A stretch of DNA of 64,000 bases from Vibrio cyclitrophicus (GCF_024347435.1 NZ_AP025480.1:2790001-2854000), one strand, 5' to 3'. Shown: positions 46,675 to 56,211, counted from the first letter of the stretch. Numbers and translations: made by a program. Notes: generated by a model not told the origin, from the sequence alone.

Positions 46675-48432
46675 CTATTCTTGAAACTTATTTTCATCAG
46701 CCGGGACATTCATGATTTGTAGTGCACCCTTCATGATCTCAGAAAATACAGGGGCTGCGACTGAGCCACCATAGTAAAGGTCACCTTGAGGCTCATTGAC
46801 TACAACAACCAACGCAACTCTTGGGTCACTGACTGGGGCAAAGCCTGCAGTGATCGCAATGTATTCATCACTGTATCCGCCAGCCTCTGCCTTACGAGAT
46901 GTACCCGTTTTGGCTGCAACGCGGTAACCCGGAACGGCGGCTCTTGTCGCCGTTCCACCTTTTTGAGTCACCCCTTCGAGCATGTTCAAAACCAGTTCAG
47001 CATTTTCTCGCTTGATAATCTGCTTAGAAAAATCTTGGTCGTTGCTCTTAATAATATGAATTGGCTCATATAAGCCTTTGTTGGCTAGCGTCGCATAAGC
47101 ATGTGCTAACTGCATCGGTGTAACAGACAAACCATAACCAAACGCTAAGGTCGCAATCTCAAACTTTGACCAGCGACGGCGATTCGGGAAAATACCGCTC
47201 GTTTCACCAACCAAATTCAGCCCAGACATCTCACCTAGACCAACCGAGCTGTACATACCAAGCAAGGCTTCGAGTGGCATATTAAGCGCTAATTTCGCAA
47301 CACCTATGTTACTCGACTTTTTGAGGATCAACGCTAAGTCAGCCTTACCCACTTTAGACGAATCTCGCACACGACTACCACCGATCTGCATAATACCGTT
47401 GCCAGTATCAATAACGACATCTGGGTCTGCGGTGCCGTTCTCTAGCGCCGCTAAAACCACAAAAGGTTTCACGGTAGAGCCAGGTTCCATGGCGTCGGTT
47501 AATACGCGGTTTCGCATCTTAAAGCTTTGTAGGTCAGCACGGTTATTCGGGTTGTAAGATGGCGCATTGACCATGGCTAACACGGCACCTGTTTTTACAT
47601 CGAGCAGTACCGCAGAGCCTGAAGTCGCCTTATGATCGGCCACCGCTTGCTTGATCGCTCGATAAGCAATGGCCTGTAATCGTTGGTCGATGGTTAATTC
47701 TAATGGCTTGCCTTCTTCACGCTCTTCTAAGGCAATATTTTCGACAACGCGTCCATAGCGATCTTTACGAATGGTACGTTTACCCGCTTCACCAGTGAGC
47801 CACTGATCATAACTGCGTTCTACACCTTCAAGACCATGACCATCGATACCGGTTACACCAATAAGATGAGCACTGATTTCACCTGCAGGGTAGTAACGAC
47901 GAGATTCAGCTTTAAGCCCCACACCCACGAGTTTAAGATCGCGGATATATTTAGCCATCGCAGGGCTAACTTGTCTCTGAAGATAAATAAATCGGCGGGA
48001 TTTGTTACTAGAGATCTTATCGATCATCGGTTGTCGTTCTAGGCCAAGTACATCAGCTAACGCATACCAACGATCAATTTGAGCCATACCATTTTTATCG
48101 AAAATGGTTTTCGGGTCAGCCCATACCGCTTCAACAGGAACACTGACAGCAAGTGGCTCACCATTGCGATCAGAAATAATGCCACGAGCAGAAGGAATAG
48201 CCTTAACACGCACCGAACGAAGGTCGCCCTGACGAATTAAGTTATCTGGTTCAATGATTTGTATATAAGCCACACGACCAACAAGTGCAGCAAAGGCAAG
48301 AAACACGAAAGCAATAACGACGTTAAAACGCCATTTTATCAGAACTGGATCCGAATCCTTTTCGCTCTTCACACGCTTTTTCGTTGATTTATTAACGGTT
48401 TTCGCGGGTGATTTTTCCTTTTTACCGGTCAT
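46675..48432 (-). CDS. ftsI: Septal peptidoglycan transpeptidase FtsI (PBP3)
   Basis: Class B penicillin-binding protein that cross-links septal peptidoglycan with FtsW. The 585 residues have a basic cytoplasmic tail (about 1-30, rich in Lys), a membrane helix (about 34-54), a pedestal domain, and the transpeptidase domain with SxxK (GSTVKPF, about 305), SxN (KKSSNIG) and KTG (AAKTGTSRK). The start overlaps the ftsL stop by 4 bases. Confidence 0.97.
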   Translation of the reverse strand: MTGKKEKSPAKTVNKSTKKRVKSEKDSDPVLIKWRFNVVIAFVFLAFAALVGRVAYIQIIEPDNLIRQGDLRSVRVKAIPSARGIISDRNGEPLAVSVPVEAVWADPKTIFDKNGMAQIDRWYALADVLGLERQPMIDKISSNKSRRFIYLQRQVSPAMAKYIRDLKLVGVGLKAESRRYYPAGEISAHLIGVTGIDGHGLEGVERSYDQWLTGEAGKRTIRKDRYGRVVENIALEEREEGKPLELTIDQRLQAIAYRAIKQAVADHKATSGSAVLLDVKTGAVLAMVNAPSYNPNNRADLQSFKMRNRVLTDAMEPGSTVKPFVVLAALENGTADPDVVIDTGNGIMQIGGSRVRDSSKVGKADLALILKKSSNIGVAKLALNMPLEALLGMYSSVGLGEMSGLNLVGETSGIFPNRRRWSKFEIATLAFGYGLSVTPMQLAHAYATLANKGLYEPIHIIKSNDQDFSKQIIKRENAELVLNMLEGVTQKGGTATRAAVPGYRVAAKTGTSRKAEAGGYSDEYIAITAGFAPVSDPRVALVVVVNEPQGDLYYGGSVAAPVFSEIMKGALQIMNVPADENKFQE

Positions 48433-48746
48433 TTCAGTGTGATCACAACTTCTTTATCAGAGTCTGGACGTTTCATGTCTAACTCTCGTTTTGCCGATGC
48501 TTGAACGCGACTGTGTTCAGCCAAAGCTGTCTCTTCAAGCATTAAATTTCGCCACTCATCATCTAGCTGCTCTCGTTCGACTAATGCCATGTCTTTTTGC
48601 GTAATCGCCTGACGTGACATATGTGTCGTAAGAACGACCCCCATCGCACTCGCAAAGATACAGATAAGAATCACCAATGGGACCTTACCCACGGAGATCA
48701 AATCAAAAAATATTATCTTGGCTAAGTTAGGCTTGGAGGTCTTCAT
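48429..48746 (-). CDS. ftsL: Cell division protein FtsL
   Basis: 105-residue bitopic membrane protein of the FtsQLB complex. It has a short cytoplasmic segment, one membrane helix (about 18-40, VPLVILICIFASAMGVVL), then a periplasmic coiled coil (about 50-90, QKDMALVEREQLDDEWRNL) pairing with FtsB. It sits between rsmH (3 bases upstream) and ftsI (overlapping), the conserved position. Confidence 0.94.
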   Translation of the reverse strand: MKTSKPNLAKIIFFDLISVGKVPLVILICIFASAMGVVLTTHMSRQAITQKDMALVEREQLDDEWRNLMLEETALAEHSRVQASAKRELDMKRPDSDKEVVITLK

Positions 48747-48749
48747 TGA

Positions 48750-49700
48750 CTACAGCTTTTCTGCGATTCGTAGTACTGAGCTGCGTGAACGAGTATTTTC
48801 ATCCACTTCACCTTTAGAAGGCTTGATCGCTTTACCAATTGGTTTTAGATCGGCACTGCCTAAAGCTTTAATTTGATCTTCTGTTAATGGTAAACCATGA
48901 GGTACCTGAGGGCCTTGACTCTCTTTACGGATGAAGCGCTTCACCATACGGTCTTCAAGAGAGTGAAAACTGATAACAGAGATACGACCTTGGGGAGCAA
49001 GAATACTTGCAGCGCCTTTCAGTGCGGTATCGATCTCTTCAAGTTCACTATTAATGTAGATACGGAATGCTTGGAAAGCACGTGTCGCTGGGTGCTTTTT
49101 CTCTTTAAAGTTCTTTGGAGCGACATCAGAGATAAGCTTAGCCAATTGGCCAGTACGTGTTAACGGTTCGTTCTCTTCGTTCTCTTGATAAGCAATGATG
49201 CCCTTCGCGATACGACGAGCGTGTTTATCTTCACCGAACTCACGGATAACCCATGTGATGTCATCAAGATCCGCATCAACTAGCCACTGAGAAACCGGAA
49301 TACCCGTCGTTGGATCCATACGCATGTCTAGCGGGCCGTCTTTCATGAAGCTAAAGCCACGTTCAGCATCATCTAGCTGTGGTGAAGACACACCTAAATC
49401 CAGTAAAACACCATCCACTTTACCCACTAAGTCATAACGCTCTGCATATTCAGCCATACCTGAGAATGGGCCGTGAATAATCGTAAAACGGGGGTCATCA
49501 ATCTTCTGAGCTTCAGCAATTGCTTGTGGATCGCGGTCGATACTAAAGAGTCTTCCATTCTCGCCCAGTTTAGACAGGATTGTACGGCTGTGCCCACCAC
49601 GGCCAAAAGTACCATCGATGTAGGTACCGTCAGGTTTGATCGCAAGTCCGTCAATAGATTCGTTAAGCAATACTGAAATATGTTTGAATGCTTCTGTCAT
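48750..49700 (-). CDS. rsmH: 16S rRNA m4C1402 methyltransferase RsmH
   Basis: SAM-dependent enzyme that N4-methylates C1402 of 16S rRNA. The 316 residues open with [13 protein letters not shown] and contain the SAM motif [23 protein letters not shown] and [14 protein letters not shown], all typical of MraW/RsmH. It is the first gene of the dcw cluster here; mraZ is not upstream. RsmI, which 2'-O-methylates the same nucleotide, is encoded just beyond the RNase P RNA gene. Confidence 0.97.
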   Translation of the reverse strand: MTEAFKHISVLLNESIDGLAIKPDGTYIDGTFGRGGHSRTILSKLGENGRLFSIDRDPQAIAEAQKIDDPRFTIIHGPFSGMAEYAERYDLVGKVDGVLLDLGVSSPQLDDAERGFSFMKDGPLDMRMDPTTGIPVSQWLVDADLDDITWVIREFGEDKHARRIAKGIIAYQENEENEPLTRTGQLAKLISDVAPKNFKEKKHPATRAFQAFRIYINSELEEIDTALKGAASILAPQGRISVISFHSLEDRMVKRFIRKESQGPQVPHGLPLTEDQIKALGSADLKPIGKAIKPSKGEVDENTRSRSSVLRIAEKL

Positions 49701-49845
49701 AGTCTTCTCAGTGAGTGGATTGAGCCATTAGTTCGGCAATAATTTGTTCTATTAACGTTTTAGTGTACTGATTTCACGCTGTATCTCCACCATATTGTGT
49801 ATAGGCATTTGGAATTTTTGACCCAAGCTTATATCAGGGTGAAAG

Positions 49846-49876
49846 ATTTTAAGGAAATCTAAATAATTTACGTCAA
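49846..49876 (-). promoter_or_regulatory. Candidate promoter for the dcw cluster (rsmH)
   Basis: On the minus strand TTGACG (5 of 6) and TAAAAT (5 of 6) are separated by 19 bp, slightly long. It lies directly after the rnpB terminator and about 150 bases before rsmH. A second, weaker candidate TTGGGT-N17-TATACA is closer to the gene. mraZ-type TGGG operator repeats were not seen. Confidence 0.35.
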
Positions 49877-49884
49877 TATAAAGC

Positions 49885-49920
49885 AAAAAACCCATCACTA
49901 CGGTTAAGTAATGATGGGTT
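49885..49920 (-). terminator. Rho-independent terminator of rnpB
   Basis: On the minus strand AACCCATCATTAC - TTAACC - GTAGTGATGGGTT forms a 13-bp stem with one G-U pair, followed by TTTT. It lies just beyond the expected mature 3' end of the RNase P RNA. Confidence 0.92.
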
Positions 49921-49928
49921 CTTTATAT

Positions 49929-50369
49929 AGGTGGAGTTGACACATACGCCGGGTTCTGTTCCGCTTGCGCGGTGGTAACCATTCGTCTAGGCCTGCAATC
50001 GCTCACAGGCTCAAGCAATCTACCCGCCCCCATACGCGAGCAGCGCAATGCGAGGGCCTATTTGATCTTGCTCCGGGTGGAGTTTACCTTGCTACGAACT
50101 GTTGCCAGTCGCACGGTGCGCTCTTACCGCACCCTTTCAGCCTTACCTGTGCCTCTTCCGAAGAAATGAGGCCATCGGCGGTCTTCTCTCTGCTGCACTT
50201 GTCGTGGGCTCGCGCCCCCCAGACGTTATCTGGCACCCTGCTCTATGGAGCCCGGACGTTCCTCCCCTCTACCAGTCTCCCGAAGGACTTCAACGTCAGT
50301 TTCCCGAAGGACCTCAACGTCAGTCTCCCGAAGGACATCAGCAAAGCAGCGATTACCCGTTCAACTCCG
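49929..50369 (-). ncRNA. rnpB: RNase P catalytic RNA (type A)
   Basis: RNA component of RNase P, which removes 5' leaders of tRNA precursors. The minus strand contains the diagnostic conserved blocks in order: gaggggaggaacgtccgggc (P4 5' strand region), ggctccatagagcagggtgc, aggtaaggctgaaagggtgc, cggtaagagcgcaccg, ggtaaactccacccggagca, gcctagacgaatggttacc and acagaacccggc. The ends pair as P1: ggagttga (5') with tcaactcc (3'). Ends are estimated from P1 and the CCACCT 3' end. At about 440 bases it is longer than the E. coli RNA (377), because the P3 region is expanded by tandem repeats. The gene lies between rsmI and rsmH, has its own promoter and terminator, and overlaps several meaningless ORFs. 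Confidence 0.97.
50276..50341 (-). repeat. Tandem 24-base repeats inside the rnpB P3 region
   Basis: Read on the plus strand, tctcccgaaggacttcaacg+tcag (50276-50299) and tttcccgaaggacctcaacg+tcag (50300-50323) are 24-base units differing at two positions. A third, partial copy begins tctcccgaaggacatcag (50324-50341). Each unit encodes a TCC-TTCG-GGA mini-hairpin in the RNA. E. coli has a single UUCG-capped P3 here. Confidence 0.85.
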
Positions 50370-50376
50370 AAGGCGG

Positions 50377-50405
50377 ATTGTATAGAGATTCGTGTGCAGT
50401 GTCTA
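50377..50405 (-). promoter_or_regulatory. Sigma-70 promoter of rnpB
   Basis: On the minus strand TAGACA (5 of 6) - 17 bp - TACAAT (5 of 6). The predicted start, about 7 bases downstream, falls at the 5' side of P1, consistent with the RNA being transcribed from its own 5' end. Confidence 0.75.
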
Positions 50406-50466
50406 GCGAGATCACAAATATGGTGCAAACCTCTAAGCAACTGCGTGAATTTCACACAATCCAGAC

Positions 50467-50502
50467 AAAAAAAGAGGAATGACGGCAATACCATCATTCC
50501 TC
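50467..50502 (-). terminator. Rho-independent terminator of rsmI
   Basis: On the minus strand GAGGAATGATGG - TATTG - CCGTCATTCCTC forms a 12-bp stem with one G-U pair, followed by seven T, 42 bases after rsmI. It isolates rsmI from rnpB. Confidence 0.93.
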
Positions 50503-50544
50503 ACAAGCTTTTCAATACAGGTTAGCTACTCTTTAAAGAGGTAT

Positions 50545-51411
50545 CTAGTTGTCTAGATACTCTAGGCCCCATTTATATAAAGCGTTCTTTTTCAGATTGT
50601 AGATTTCTGCCGTCATCGCCGCCGCTTTTTTAAGGGGTAGCTCTTTGGTTAGAATACCTAGCGTGCGAGTCGCTTCGTCTGGTAATTCTGTGGTCGCTTC
50701 TTCACGGTGACCATGAATCAGCAGCACCATCTCACCACGTTTGCGGTTAGCGTCTTCTTCAATCCACTCAATCAGCTCACCAAGTGGCAGCCCTTGGATG
50801 GTTTCGAAGGTTTTGGTTAGCTCACGCGCCAATACAACTTCACGGTCAGGTCCTAGAATATCTAGCATATCCTGCAGAGAATCCGTAATACGGTGCGGTG
50901 ATTCATAGAAGATACACGTGCGTTCTGCTTTTGCGATCTCTAAGAACTTATCTTTGCGACCCTTACTCTTTGGTGGCAAGAAGCCTTCAAAGCTGAAGCG
51001 ATCCGACGGTAGACCAGAAGCACTTAACGCAGTAATCACTGCACAAGCACCAGGAAGTGGCACAACTCTCACACCCGCTTGACGACATTGTGAGACAAGA
51101 TGGTAACCTGGGTCACTGATTAAAGGAGTACCCGCATCAGAGACTAATGCGATAGACTGACCTTCTAATAACCTTTCGACTAGAACTTGTGCTTTAGTTT
51201 GTTCATTATGATCATGTAAAGCGAACGTTCTGGTTGATATATTGAAGTGAGCAAGCAGCTTACCCGTGTGGCGTGTGTCTTCGGCTGCAATAACATCGAC
51301 ACTTGATAAAATTTCAATTGCTCTTTGAGTGATATCTCCCAAATTTCCGATTGGAGTTGGCACAATGTAGAGAGTTGGGCTCTCTGTGAGCAAGGTTTTG
51401 TTATCTGTCAT
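50545..51411 (-). CDS. rsmI: 16S rRNA 2'-O-ribose C1402 methyltransferase RsmI
   Basis: SAM-dependent SPOUT-unrelated (tetrapyrrole methylase fold) enzyme that 2'-O-methylates C1402 of 16S rRNA. The 288 residues match E. coli Rsm[69 protein letters not shown], and the C-terminal [20 protein letters not shown] segment. It is divergent from lpoA with a 61-bp gap that must hold both promoters. Confidence 0.96.
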   Translation of the reverse strand: MTDNKTLLTESPTLYIVPTPIGNLGDITQRAIEILSSVDVIAAEDTRHTGKLLAHFNISTRTFALHDHNEQTKAQVLVERLLEGQSIALVSDAGTPLISDPGYHLVSQCRQAGVRVVPLPGACAVITALSASGLPSDRFSFEGFLPPKSKGRKDKFLEIAKAERTCIFYESPHRITDSLQDMLDILGPDREVVLARELTKTFETIQGLPLGELIEWIEEDANRKRGEMVLLIHGHREEATTELPDEATRTLGILTKELPLKKAAAMTAEIYNLKKNALYKWGLEYLDN

Positions 51412-51472
51412 TTGTTTACCATCACTTCAACGATTAATATAGATACAAATTTATACGGAATTTAAAGAACTC

Positions 51473-53290
51473 ATGGCAACGATGAACCATAAGAGACTCA
51501 GTGTACCACGCTTACTAACTCCAATTGCATTAGCAATTACATTGGCGGCTTGTTCTTCAGGTCCTCAAGCACCAACGAGCGTTGATATTACACTAGATCC
51601 AGCGCAATCAACTGAAAGTTACATGATGCAGGCGGATAGTAGTAAAGGAAGTCTACAAAACGACTGGTTAATCATGGCGCTTAAATCTTCTGTGCAAGCT
51701 GGAAAAACCGATCAAGCAACACTGCTTATCAAACGCTTAGCAAAACAAGAACTAAGTGAAGTTCAACAAGCGGAATGGCAATTAGCTCGCGCTCAGCTGC
51801 TAGTGAATAACTCACAGCCTGATCAAGCTTATAGCCAACTGAACTTTCAGCCTTGGTGGAAGCTACCTGACGAACAGTGGAAAGATTATCACGAGCTACG
51901 CGCGAACATCTCAGAGATGAAGAGTGAGTATTTCGAGGCAAGCCGTGAGTTAGTGCTCTATTCAGAGTACCTAGACACTGACGACGAGCTTCAACAGCAA
52001 ACTGCCGACCGTATTTGGCAGAATCTGAATAGCTACTCTCAATACGAGATTCTAGAACTGAAAACATCGCCGACAGAAGATGTGCTTTCAGGTTGGTTAC
52101 AACTGGCTATCTACATGAAGACGCTCAACTCGAACCTTCCAAACCTACAGGAAACTCTATCTGATTGGTTAGCCGAGAACCCTCAGCACCCTGCGGCTAC
52201 TTACACACCTCAAGCGATCACCGATATTTTAACACTAGAGATCAGCAAGCCAACTAGCACAGCACTGTTGCTGCCGCTAACGGGTAAGTATGGTAAGCAA
52301 GCACAACTGGTACGTGATGGCTTCATCTTTGCGATGATGAACGACAAAGAACGCGAAGAAGATGCAACGCTGACCGTTATGGATACCAACGTGCAAAGTG
52401 CTGCTGAAATCAAAGCGACATTGGAAGAGAACAACGTTGATTTCATCGTTGGCCCGCTGATTAAGAGCAACATCACTAAGCTTCAGCAAGCACAGAAAAA
52501 CCACGAGAACTCGATTCCAACTTTAGCTCTGAACATTCCAACGCAACTAGAACCTGATACCAATATTTGCTATCTCGCTCTATCGCCTGAACAAGAAGTC
52601 GCTCAGGCCGCGAAACACCTTTTTGCTCAAGGTTACAAGTACCCGCTAATCCTTGCGCCAAAAGGACGTTTGGGTGATCGAGTTGAGCAAGCTTTTAAGG
52701 AAGAGTGGAAAAAATACAGTAGCAACGACGTCGCGATGAGTTTTTTCGCTGATAAACGTCAGCTGCAGCGCACGGTAAACCAAGTCTTCGGATTACAAGA
52801 AAGCCAGCAGCGTATCGCTCAAATGGACGGGTTACTGAACCTAGACCTAGAAACAGAACCACGCAGTCGCCGTGATATCGATTCTGTCTACATTGTGGCT
52901 AAGAACTCAGAGCTAACGCTAATCAAACCGTTCATTGAAGTCGCAATTAATCCAGATGCTAGTCAACCAGCACTGTTCTCAAATTCACGCAGCAACAGCG
53001 GTGATAAACAGTATGAAGACCTAACCGGTGTTTTCTACAGCGATATCCCACTGTTAGTTGAGAACAAGAACGAGCTCAACAAAGAGCTAAACGACTTATG
53101 GCCTGCACATTCAAACGGCCAAAAACGTTTGCAAGCTCTGGGAATGGATGCTTATTACCTAATGGATGCACTGCCACAGATGAAAGCTGTACAAGGTTAC
53201 AGTATTCCGGGTGAAACCGGTGTGTTAACCATCGATAATAATTGTGTCGTACAACGCGAAATCAGCTGGGCAGAGCATGGGGCTTTTTAG
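51473..53290 (+). CDS. lpoA: Penicillin-binding protein activator LpoA (outer-membrane lipoprotein)
   Basis: Outer-membrane lipoprotein that reaches through the periplasm to stimulate PBP1A. The 605 residues begin with a lipoprotein signal peptide ending in LAAC (lipidated Cys about 27), followed by a helical TPR-like N-terminal domain (about 50-255) and a C-terminal domain with the type I periplasmic-binding fold (from about 260, LLLPLTGKYGKQAQLVRDGF). Two ATGs three codons apart are possible starts. It begins the lpoA-yraN-diaA-dolP group, the same order as in E. coli, and overlaps yraN by 14 bases. Confidence 0.94.
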   Translation: MATMNHKRLSVPRLLTPIALAITLAACSSGPQAPTSVDITLDPAQSTESYMMQADSSKGSLQNDWLIMALKSSVQAGKTDQATLLIKRLAKQELSEVQQAEWQLARAQLLVNNSQPDQAYSQLNFQPWWKLPDEQWKDYHELRANISEMKSEYFEASRELVLYSEYLDTDDELQQQTADRIWQNLNSYSQYEILELKTSPTEDVLSGWLQLAIYMKTLNSNLPNLQETLSDWLAENPQHPAATYTPQAITDILTLEISKPTSTALLLPLTGKYGKQAQLVRDGFIFAMMNDKEREEDATLTVMDTNVQSAAEIKATLEENNVDFIVGPLIKSNITKLQQAQKNHENSIPTLALNIPTQLEPDTNICYLALSPEQEVAQAAKHLFAQGYKYPLILAPKGRLGDRVEQAFKEEWKKYSSNDVAMSFFADKRQLQRTVNQVFGLQESQQRIAQMDGLLNLDLETEPRSRRDIDSVYIVAKNSELTLIKPFIEVAINPDASQPALFSNSRSNSGDKQYEDLTGVFYSDIPLLVENKNELNKELNDLWPAHSNGQKRLQALGMDAYYLMDALPQMKAVQGYSIPGETGVLTIDNNCVVQREISWAEHGAF

Positions 53291-53675
53291 CCGTACGTTT
53301 TTGTCCAAAGCAACCGTCACCCACAAACAAGTGGGTGATAAATACGAGACCGTGGCGAAGAATTATTTAATTGGCCATGGTTTATCGTTAATTCAACAAA
53401 ACTTCATAGCTAAATGTGGCGAGATTGATCTTATAATGCGCCATAACAATACCGTAGTGTTTGCCGAAGTAAAATACCGTAAGCAAACCCGTTACGGACA
53501 TGCCGCTGAAATGGTAACAGCAAAGAAGTCACAGAAGCTGCTCAAAACAGCCAATGTTTGGCTTATGCAGCAAGGCTTGTCAGTGCATTCTACGGATTTC
53601 AGGTTTGATATTGTTGCCATTGAAGGGCCGAATGAACATATCGACTGGATTCAAAACGCAATTACCCAAGGATAA
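53277..53675 (+). CDS. yraN: UPF0102 family nuclease-like protein YraN
   Basis: 132-residue protein of the UPF0102 family with the predicted restriction-endonuclease-like fold: [16 protein letters not shown], then [22 protein letters not shown], where the Glu-Asp and Glu-x-Lys residues correspond to the nuclease core. Biochemical function is not established. I start at the ATG (MGLFSRTFL) inside the end of lpoA; an ATG 11 codons further upstream adds residues without homology. diaA begins 2 bases after the stop. Confidence 0.88.
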   Translation: MGLFSRTFLSKATVTHKQVGDKYETVAKNYLIGHGLSLIQQNFIAKCGEIDLIMRHNNTVVFAEVKYRKQTRYGHAAEMVTAKKSQKLLKTANVWLMQQGLSVHSTDFRFDIVAIEGPNEHIDWIQNAITQG

Positions 53676-53677
53676 AC

Positions 53678-54268
53678 ATGCTAGACAGCATTAAAGAAAG
53701 TTTTACAGAAAGTATTCAAATCCAAATTGCGGCTGCAGAAGCACTGCCAGACGCAATCACGCATGCCGCTCAAGCTATGGTTGCTACCCTGCTCAACGGA
53801 AACAAAATTCTTTGTTGTGGTAATGGTGGTTCGGCGTCGAATGCTCAGCAATTTGTATCATGCTTACTCAACCGCTTTGAAACAGAACGCCCTAGCCTTC
53901 CGGCGATGGCACTCATGGCTGATAACACCACGCTAACTGCAGTGGCAAACGACTATCACTATGAAGAAATCTTCTCTAAGCAGGTACGAGCATTTGGTCA
54001 AACAGGTGACATCTTACTGGCTATCTCGACTAGCGGTAACAGCAAGAACATCATCAAAGCGATGGAAGCTGCGGTAACACGCGACATGACAATCATTGCC
54101 TTTACTGGTAAAGATGGTGGTGAAATGGCAGGCTTACTTGGTGAGCACGATGTTGAAATTCGTATCCCTTCACACCGCACAGCGCGCATTCATGAAGTAC
54201 ACATGGTGACACTACACTGCCTATGTGACCTAATCGACCAAGTACTCTTCCCTGCTCACGAAGAGTGA
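53678..54268 (+). CDS. diaA: DnaA initiator-associating protein DiaA (SIS domain)
   Basis: 196-residue sugar-isomerase (SIS) fold protein, a tetramer that binds DnaA and promotes orderly assembly at oriC. It matches E. coli DiaA/Yra[32 protein letters not shown] and the C-terminal [17 protein letters not shown]. The related GmhA (phosphoheptose isomerase) shares the fold, but the genomic place between yraN and dolP supports DiaA. Confidence 0.92.
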   Translation: MLDSIKESFTESIQIQIAAAEALPDAITHAAQAMVATLLNGNKILCCGNGGSASNAQQFVSCLLNRFETERPSLPAMALMADNTTLTAVANDYHYEEIFSKQVRAFGQTGDILLAISTSGNSKNIIKAMEAAVTRDMTIIAFTGKDGGEMAGLLGEHDVEIRIPSHRTARIHEVHMVTLHCLCDLIDQVLFPAHEE

Positions 54269-54284
54269 TATACGGAGCATCACA

Positions 54285-54893
54285 ATGAAATCATTAACCT
54301 CTATGAAGCTGTTCAAGCTGATTAGTGTTTTGCTACTTACACTGTCCCTATCTGGTTGTGCTGGCATTTTCATTGCTGGTGCGGCAACCACAGCAAACCT
54401 AGTCACGGATACGCGAACCACCAAAGAAATTTGGAACGATAACAACATCGAATTTGAAGTTGCGGCGATAACCAATAAACAACCATTTCGTGGCAATGTT
54501 CGTGTCACTGCCAGCTCTTACCGAGGTTCTGTCGTGCTGATGGGACAAGCCATGACAGACTCTGAACGTCGTGCTTTTGAAAACCAAGCCAAGGATGTTA
54601 CCGGTGTAAAGAGCATTCACAATCAAGTTCGAGTTAAAGAACCACTATCTGTTAGCGCTATTAGCAAAGACAGTTGGATTACCACCAAGGTGAAGTCTGC
54701 ACTACTTGCCAATGCTGAGCTTAACGGCATTAAAGTAAAAGTCATCACTGAAGATTCAGAAGTATTTTTGCTTGGATTGGTTTCTCGAGAACACGCTGAT
54801 ATCGCAACAGAAGTTGCACGTAATATATCTGGTGTGAAGCAGGTAATTCGAGCGTTTGAATATGGTGAAGAAGAAGAGACTTCGGTTAATTAA
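54285..54893 (+). CDS. dolP: BON-domain outer-membrane lipoprotein DolP
   Basis: 202-residue lipoprotein (formerly YraP) needed for outer-membrane integrity. The signal peptide ends in LSGC, giving a lipidated Cys near residue 26. Two BON domains follow (about 50-115 and 125-195), each with the central glycine-containing VRVTASSYRGSVVLMG or VKVITEDSEVFLLGLV strand pattern. GGAG lies 7 bases before the ATG. An alternative ATG is six codons in. It is the last gene of the group and faces sspB across a shared terminator. In E. coli it belongs to the sigma-E response; I saw no clear site here. Confidence 0.92.
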   Translation: MKSLTSMKLFKLISVLLLTLSLSGCAGIFIAGAATTANLVTDTRTTKEIWNDNNIEFEVAAITNKQPFRGNVRVTASSYRGSVVLMGQAMTDSERRAFENQAKDVTGVKSIHNQVRVKEPLSVSAISKDSWITTKVKSALLANAELNGIKVKVITEDSEVFLLGLVSREHADIATEVARNISGVKQVIRAFEYGEEEETSVN

Positions 54894-54997
54894 CGAATCA
54901 ATCTATATGCTCAATACTGGATAATGCAGATGCTCAGTAGCCCGTTCAAAAAGCTGGGCAGTAACTGACTGAAGACAGAATAAGAAAGCACAAAAAG

Positions 54998-55026
54998 AAA
55001 AAGCAGCGATAGATCGCTGCTTTTTT
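54998..55026. terminator. Bidirectional terminator between dolP and sspB
   Basis: AAAAAGCAGCGA - taga - TCGCTGCTTTTT is a 12-bp stem with A and T flanks on both sides, lying between convergent genes. It can end transcripts from either strand. Confidence 0.93.
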
Positions 55027-55049
55027 ATTTGGTTGTTATTTTACTAACG

Positions 55050-55547
55050 TTATTTGATAACGCGAAGGCTTGGGCGACCTTTCGCAGGACGAGGAGGCTC
55101 AGGATCTGAGTCAGGCTCTTCTTCAGCGTCTTCGTCTGCCGTTGCTACGCTCAAAGATGGGCCTTTTTCTGGTTCTTCAAAAGGACTTTCTTCGATCCCT
55201 TCTTCAAACGCTTCCATGTATGCCTCTTCAGGTTCAAACATGGTACCAGCACCATTTTCACGAGCATAAATCGCTTGTACTGCGTAAAGCGGAACGATCA
55301 CAGAATGTGGACGGCCACTAAAGCGAGCACTAAACGTTACTGCTTCGTTACCCAATTCAAGTTGCCCAACAGCACGAGGCGCGATGTTCAGAATGATCTG
55401 GCCATCTTGAACAAACTCTTCAGGAACTCTCACACCGGGTAATGTTGCTTCAACAACCAAGTGAGGCGTTAATTCGTTATCAACCAGCCATTCATAAAAT
55501 GCACGAAGCATGTATGGTCGGCGTGGGGTCATATTAGAAATATCCAT
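55050..55547 (-). CDS. sspB: ClpXP specificity-enhancing factor SspB
   Basis: 165-residue adaptor that hands ssrA-tagged and other substrates to ClpXP. The N-terminal substrate-binding domain (about 1-110) matches E. coli (TPRRPYMLRAFYEWLVDN, LNIAPRAVGQLELG, AIYARENGAGTMFEPE). A long acidic, Pro-rich linker follows, and the C-terminal GRPSLRVIK is the ClpX-docking module. It starts 5 bases after sspA. Confidence 0.96.
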   Translation of the reverse strand: MDISNMTPRRPYMLRAFYEWLVDNELTPHLVVEATLPGVRVPEEFVQDGQIILNIAPRAVGQLELGNEAVTFSARFSGRPHSVIVPLYAVQAIYARENGAGTMFEPEEAYMEAFEEGIEESPFEEPEKGPSLSVATADEDAEEEPDSDPEPPRPAKGRPSLRVIK

Positions 55548-55552
55548 AACGC

Positions 55553-56188
55553 TTAGCGAACGAGTCGCATCTCACGCTCAGCTTCAGTTAGAGAAGCTAG
55601 GAATGAATCACGTTCGAATACGCGGTTCATGTAAATCTTAAGCTCTTTAGAACCAGGACCAATTAGTTCGATACCAAGCTCAGGTAAACGCCATAACAGC
55701 GGAGCTAGGTAACAATCAATTAGGCTAAACTCTTCGCTCATGAAGTATTCATATTCAGCGAAGATAGGAGCAAGAGTCAGTAGGTCATTGCGCAGTTTAA
55801 CGCGAGCAGCTTCTGATTCTTCAGCGTTGCTTTTAACGATTTTCTCAGCAACTGAATACCAGTTACGCTCAATGCGGTACATCATTAGACGGCTATTACC
55901 ACGAGCAACCGGGTATACAGGCATCAATGGTGGATGAGGGAAACGCTCATCAAGATATTCCATAATGATCTTTGAGTCATATAAAGCAAGCTCACGATCA
56001 ATAAGGGTAGGTACTGATTTGTACGGGTTCAGTTCAACAAGCTCTGCTGGTAGATTTTTTTCATCAACCAACTCAACTTCAACACTTACGCCTTTTTCAG
56101 CAAGAACAATGCGCACCTGATGGCTATACATATCAGAAGCACTTGAGAAAAGAGTCATCACAGAACGTTTATTGGCAGCTACAGCCAT
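55553..56188 (-). CDS. sspA: Stringent starvation protein A
   Basis: 211-residue RNA polymerase-associated protein with a glutathione S-transferase fold that lacks GST activity in E. coli. The N-terminal thioredoxin-like domain (MTLFSSASDMYSHQVRIVLA, KSVPTLIDRELALYDSKII) and all-helical C-terminal domain are present. GGAGGG lies 5 bases before the ATG. In E. coli sspAB follow rpsI directly; here petABC lies between. A terminator-like hairpin and a possible extended -10 lie just upstream. Confidence 0.95.
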   Translation of the reverse strand: MAVAANKRSVMTLFSSASDMYSHQVRIVLAEKGVSVEVELVDEKNLPAELVELNPYKSVPTLIDRELALYDSKIIMEYLDERFPHPPLMPVYPVARGNSRLMMYRIERNWYSVAEKIVKSNAEESEAARVKLRNDLLTLAPIFAEYEYFMSEEFSLIDCYLAPLLWRLPELGIELIGPGSKELKIYMNRVFERDSFLASLTEAEREMRLVR

Positions 56189-56211
56189 GGAGCCCTCCAG
56201 TACACTTTAAA

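Noticed and set aside
49965..50525. Several overlapping ORFs (up to 186 codons) on both strands
   Set aside because: They lie over the RNase P RNA gene and its promoter; the translated sequences have no protein-like features and the RNA motifs explain the conservation.
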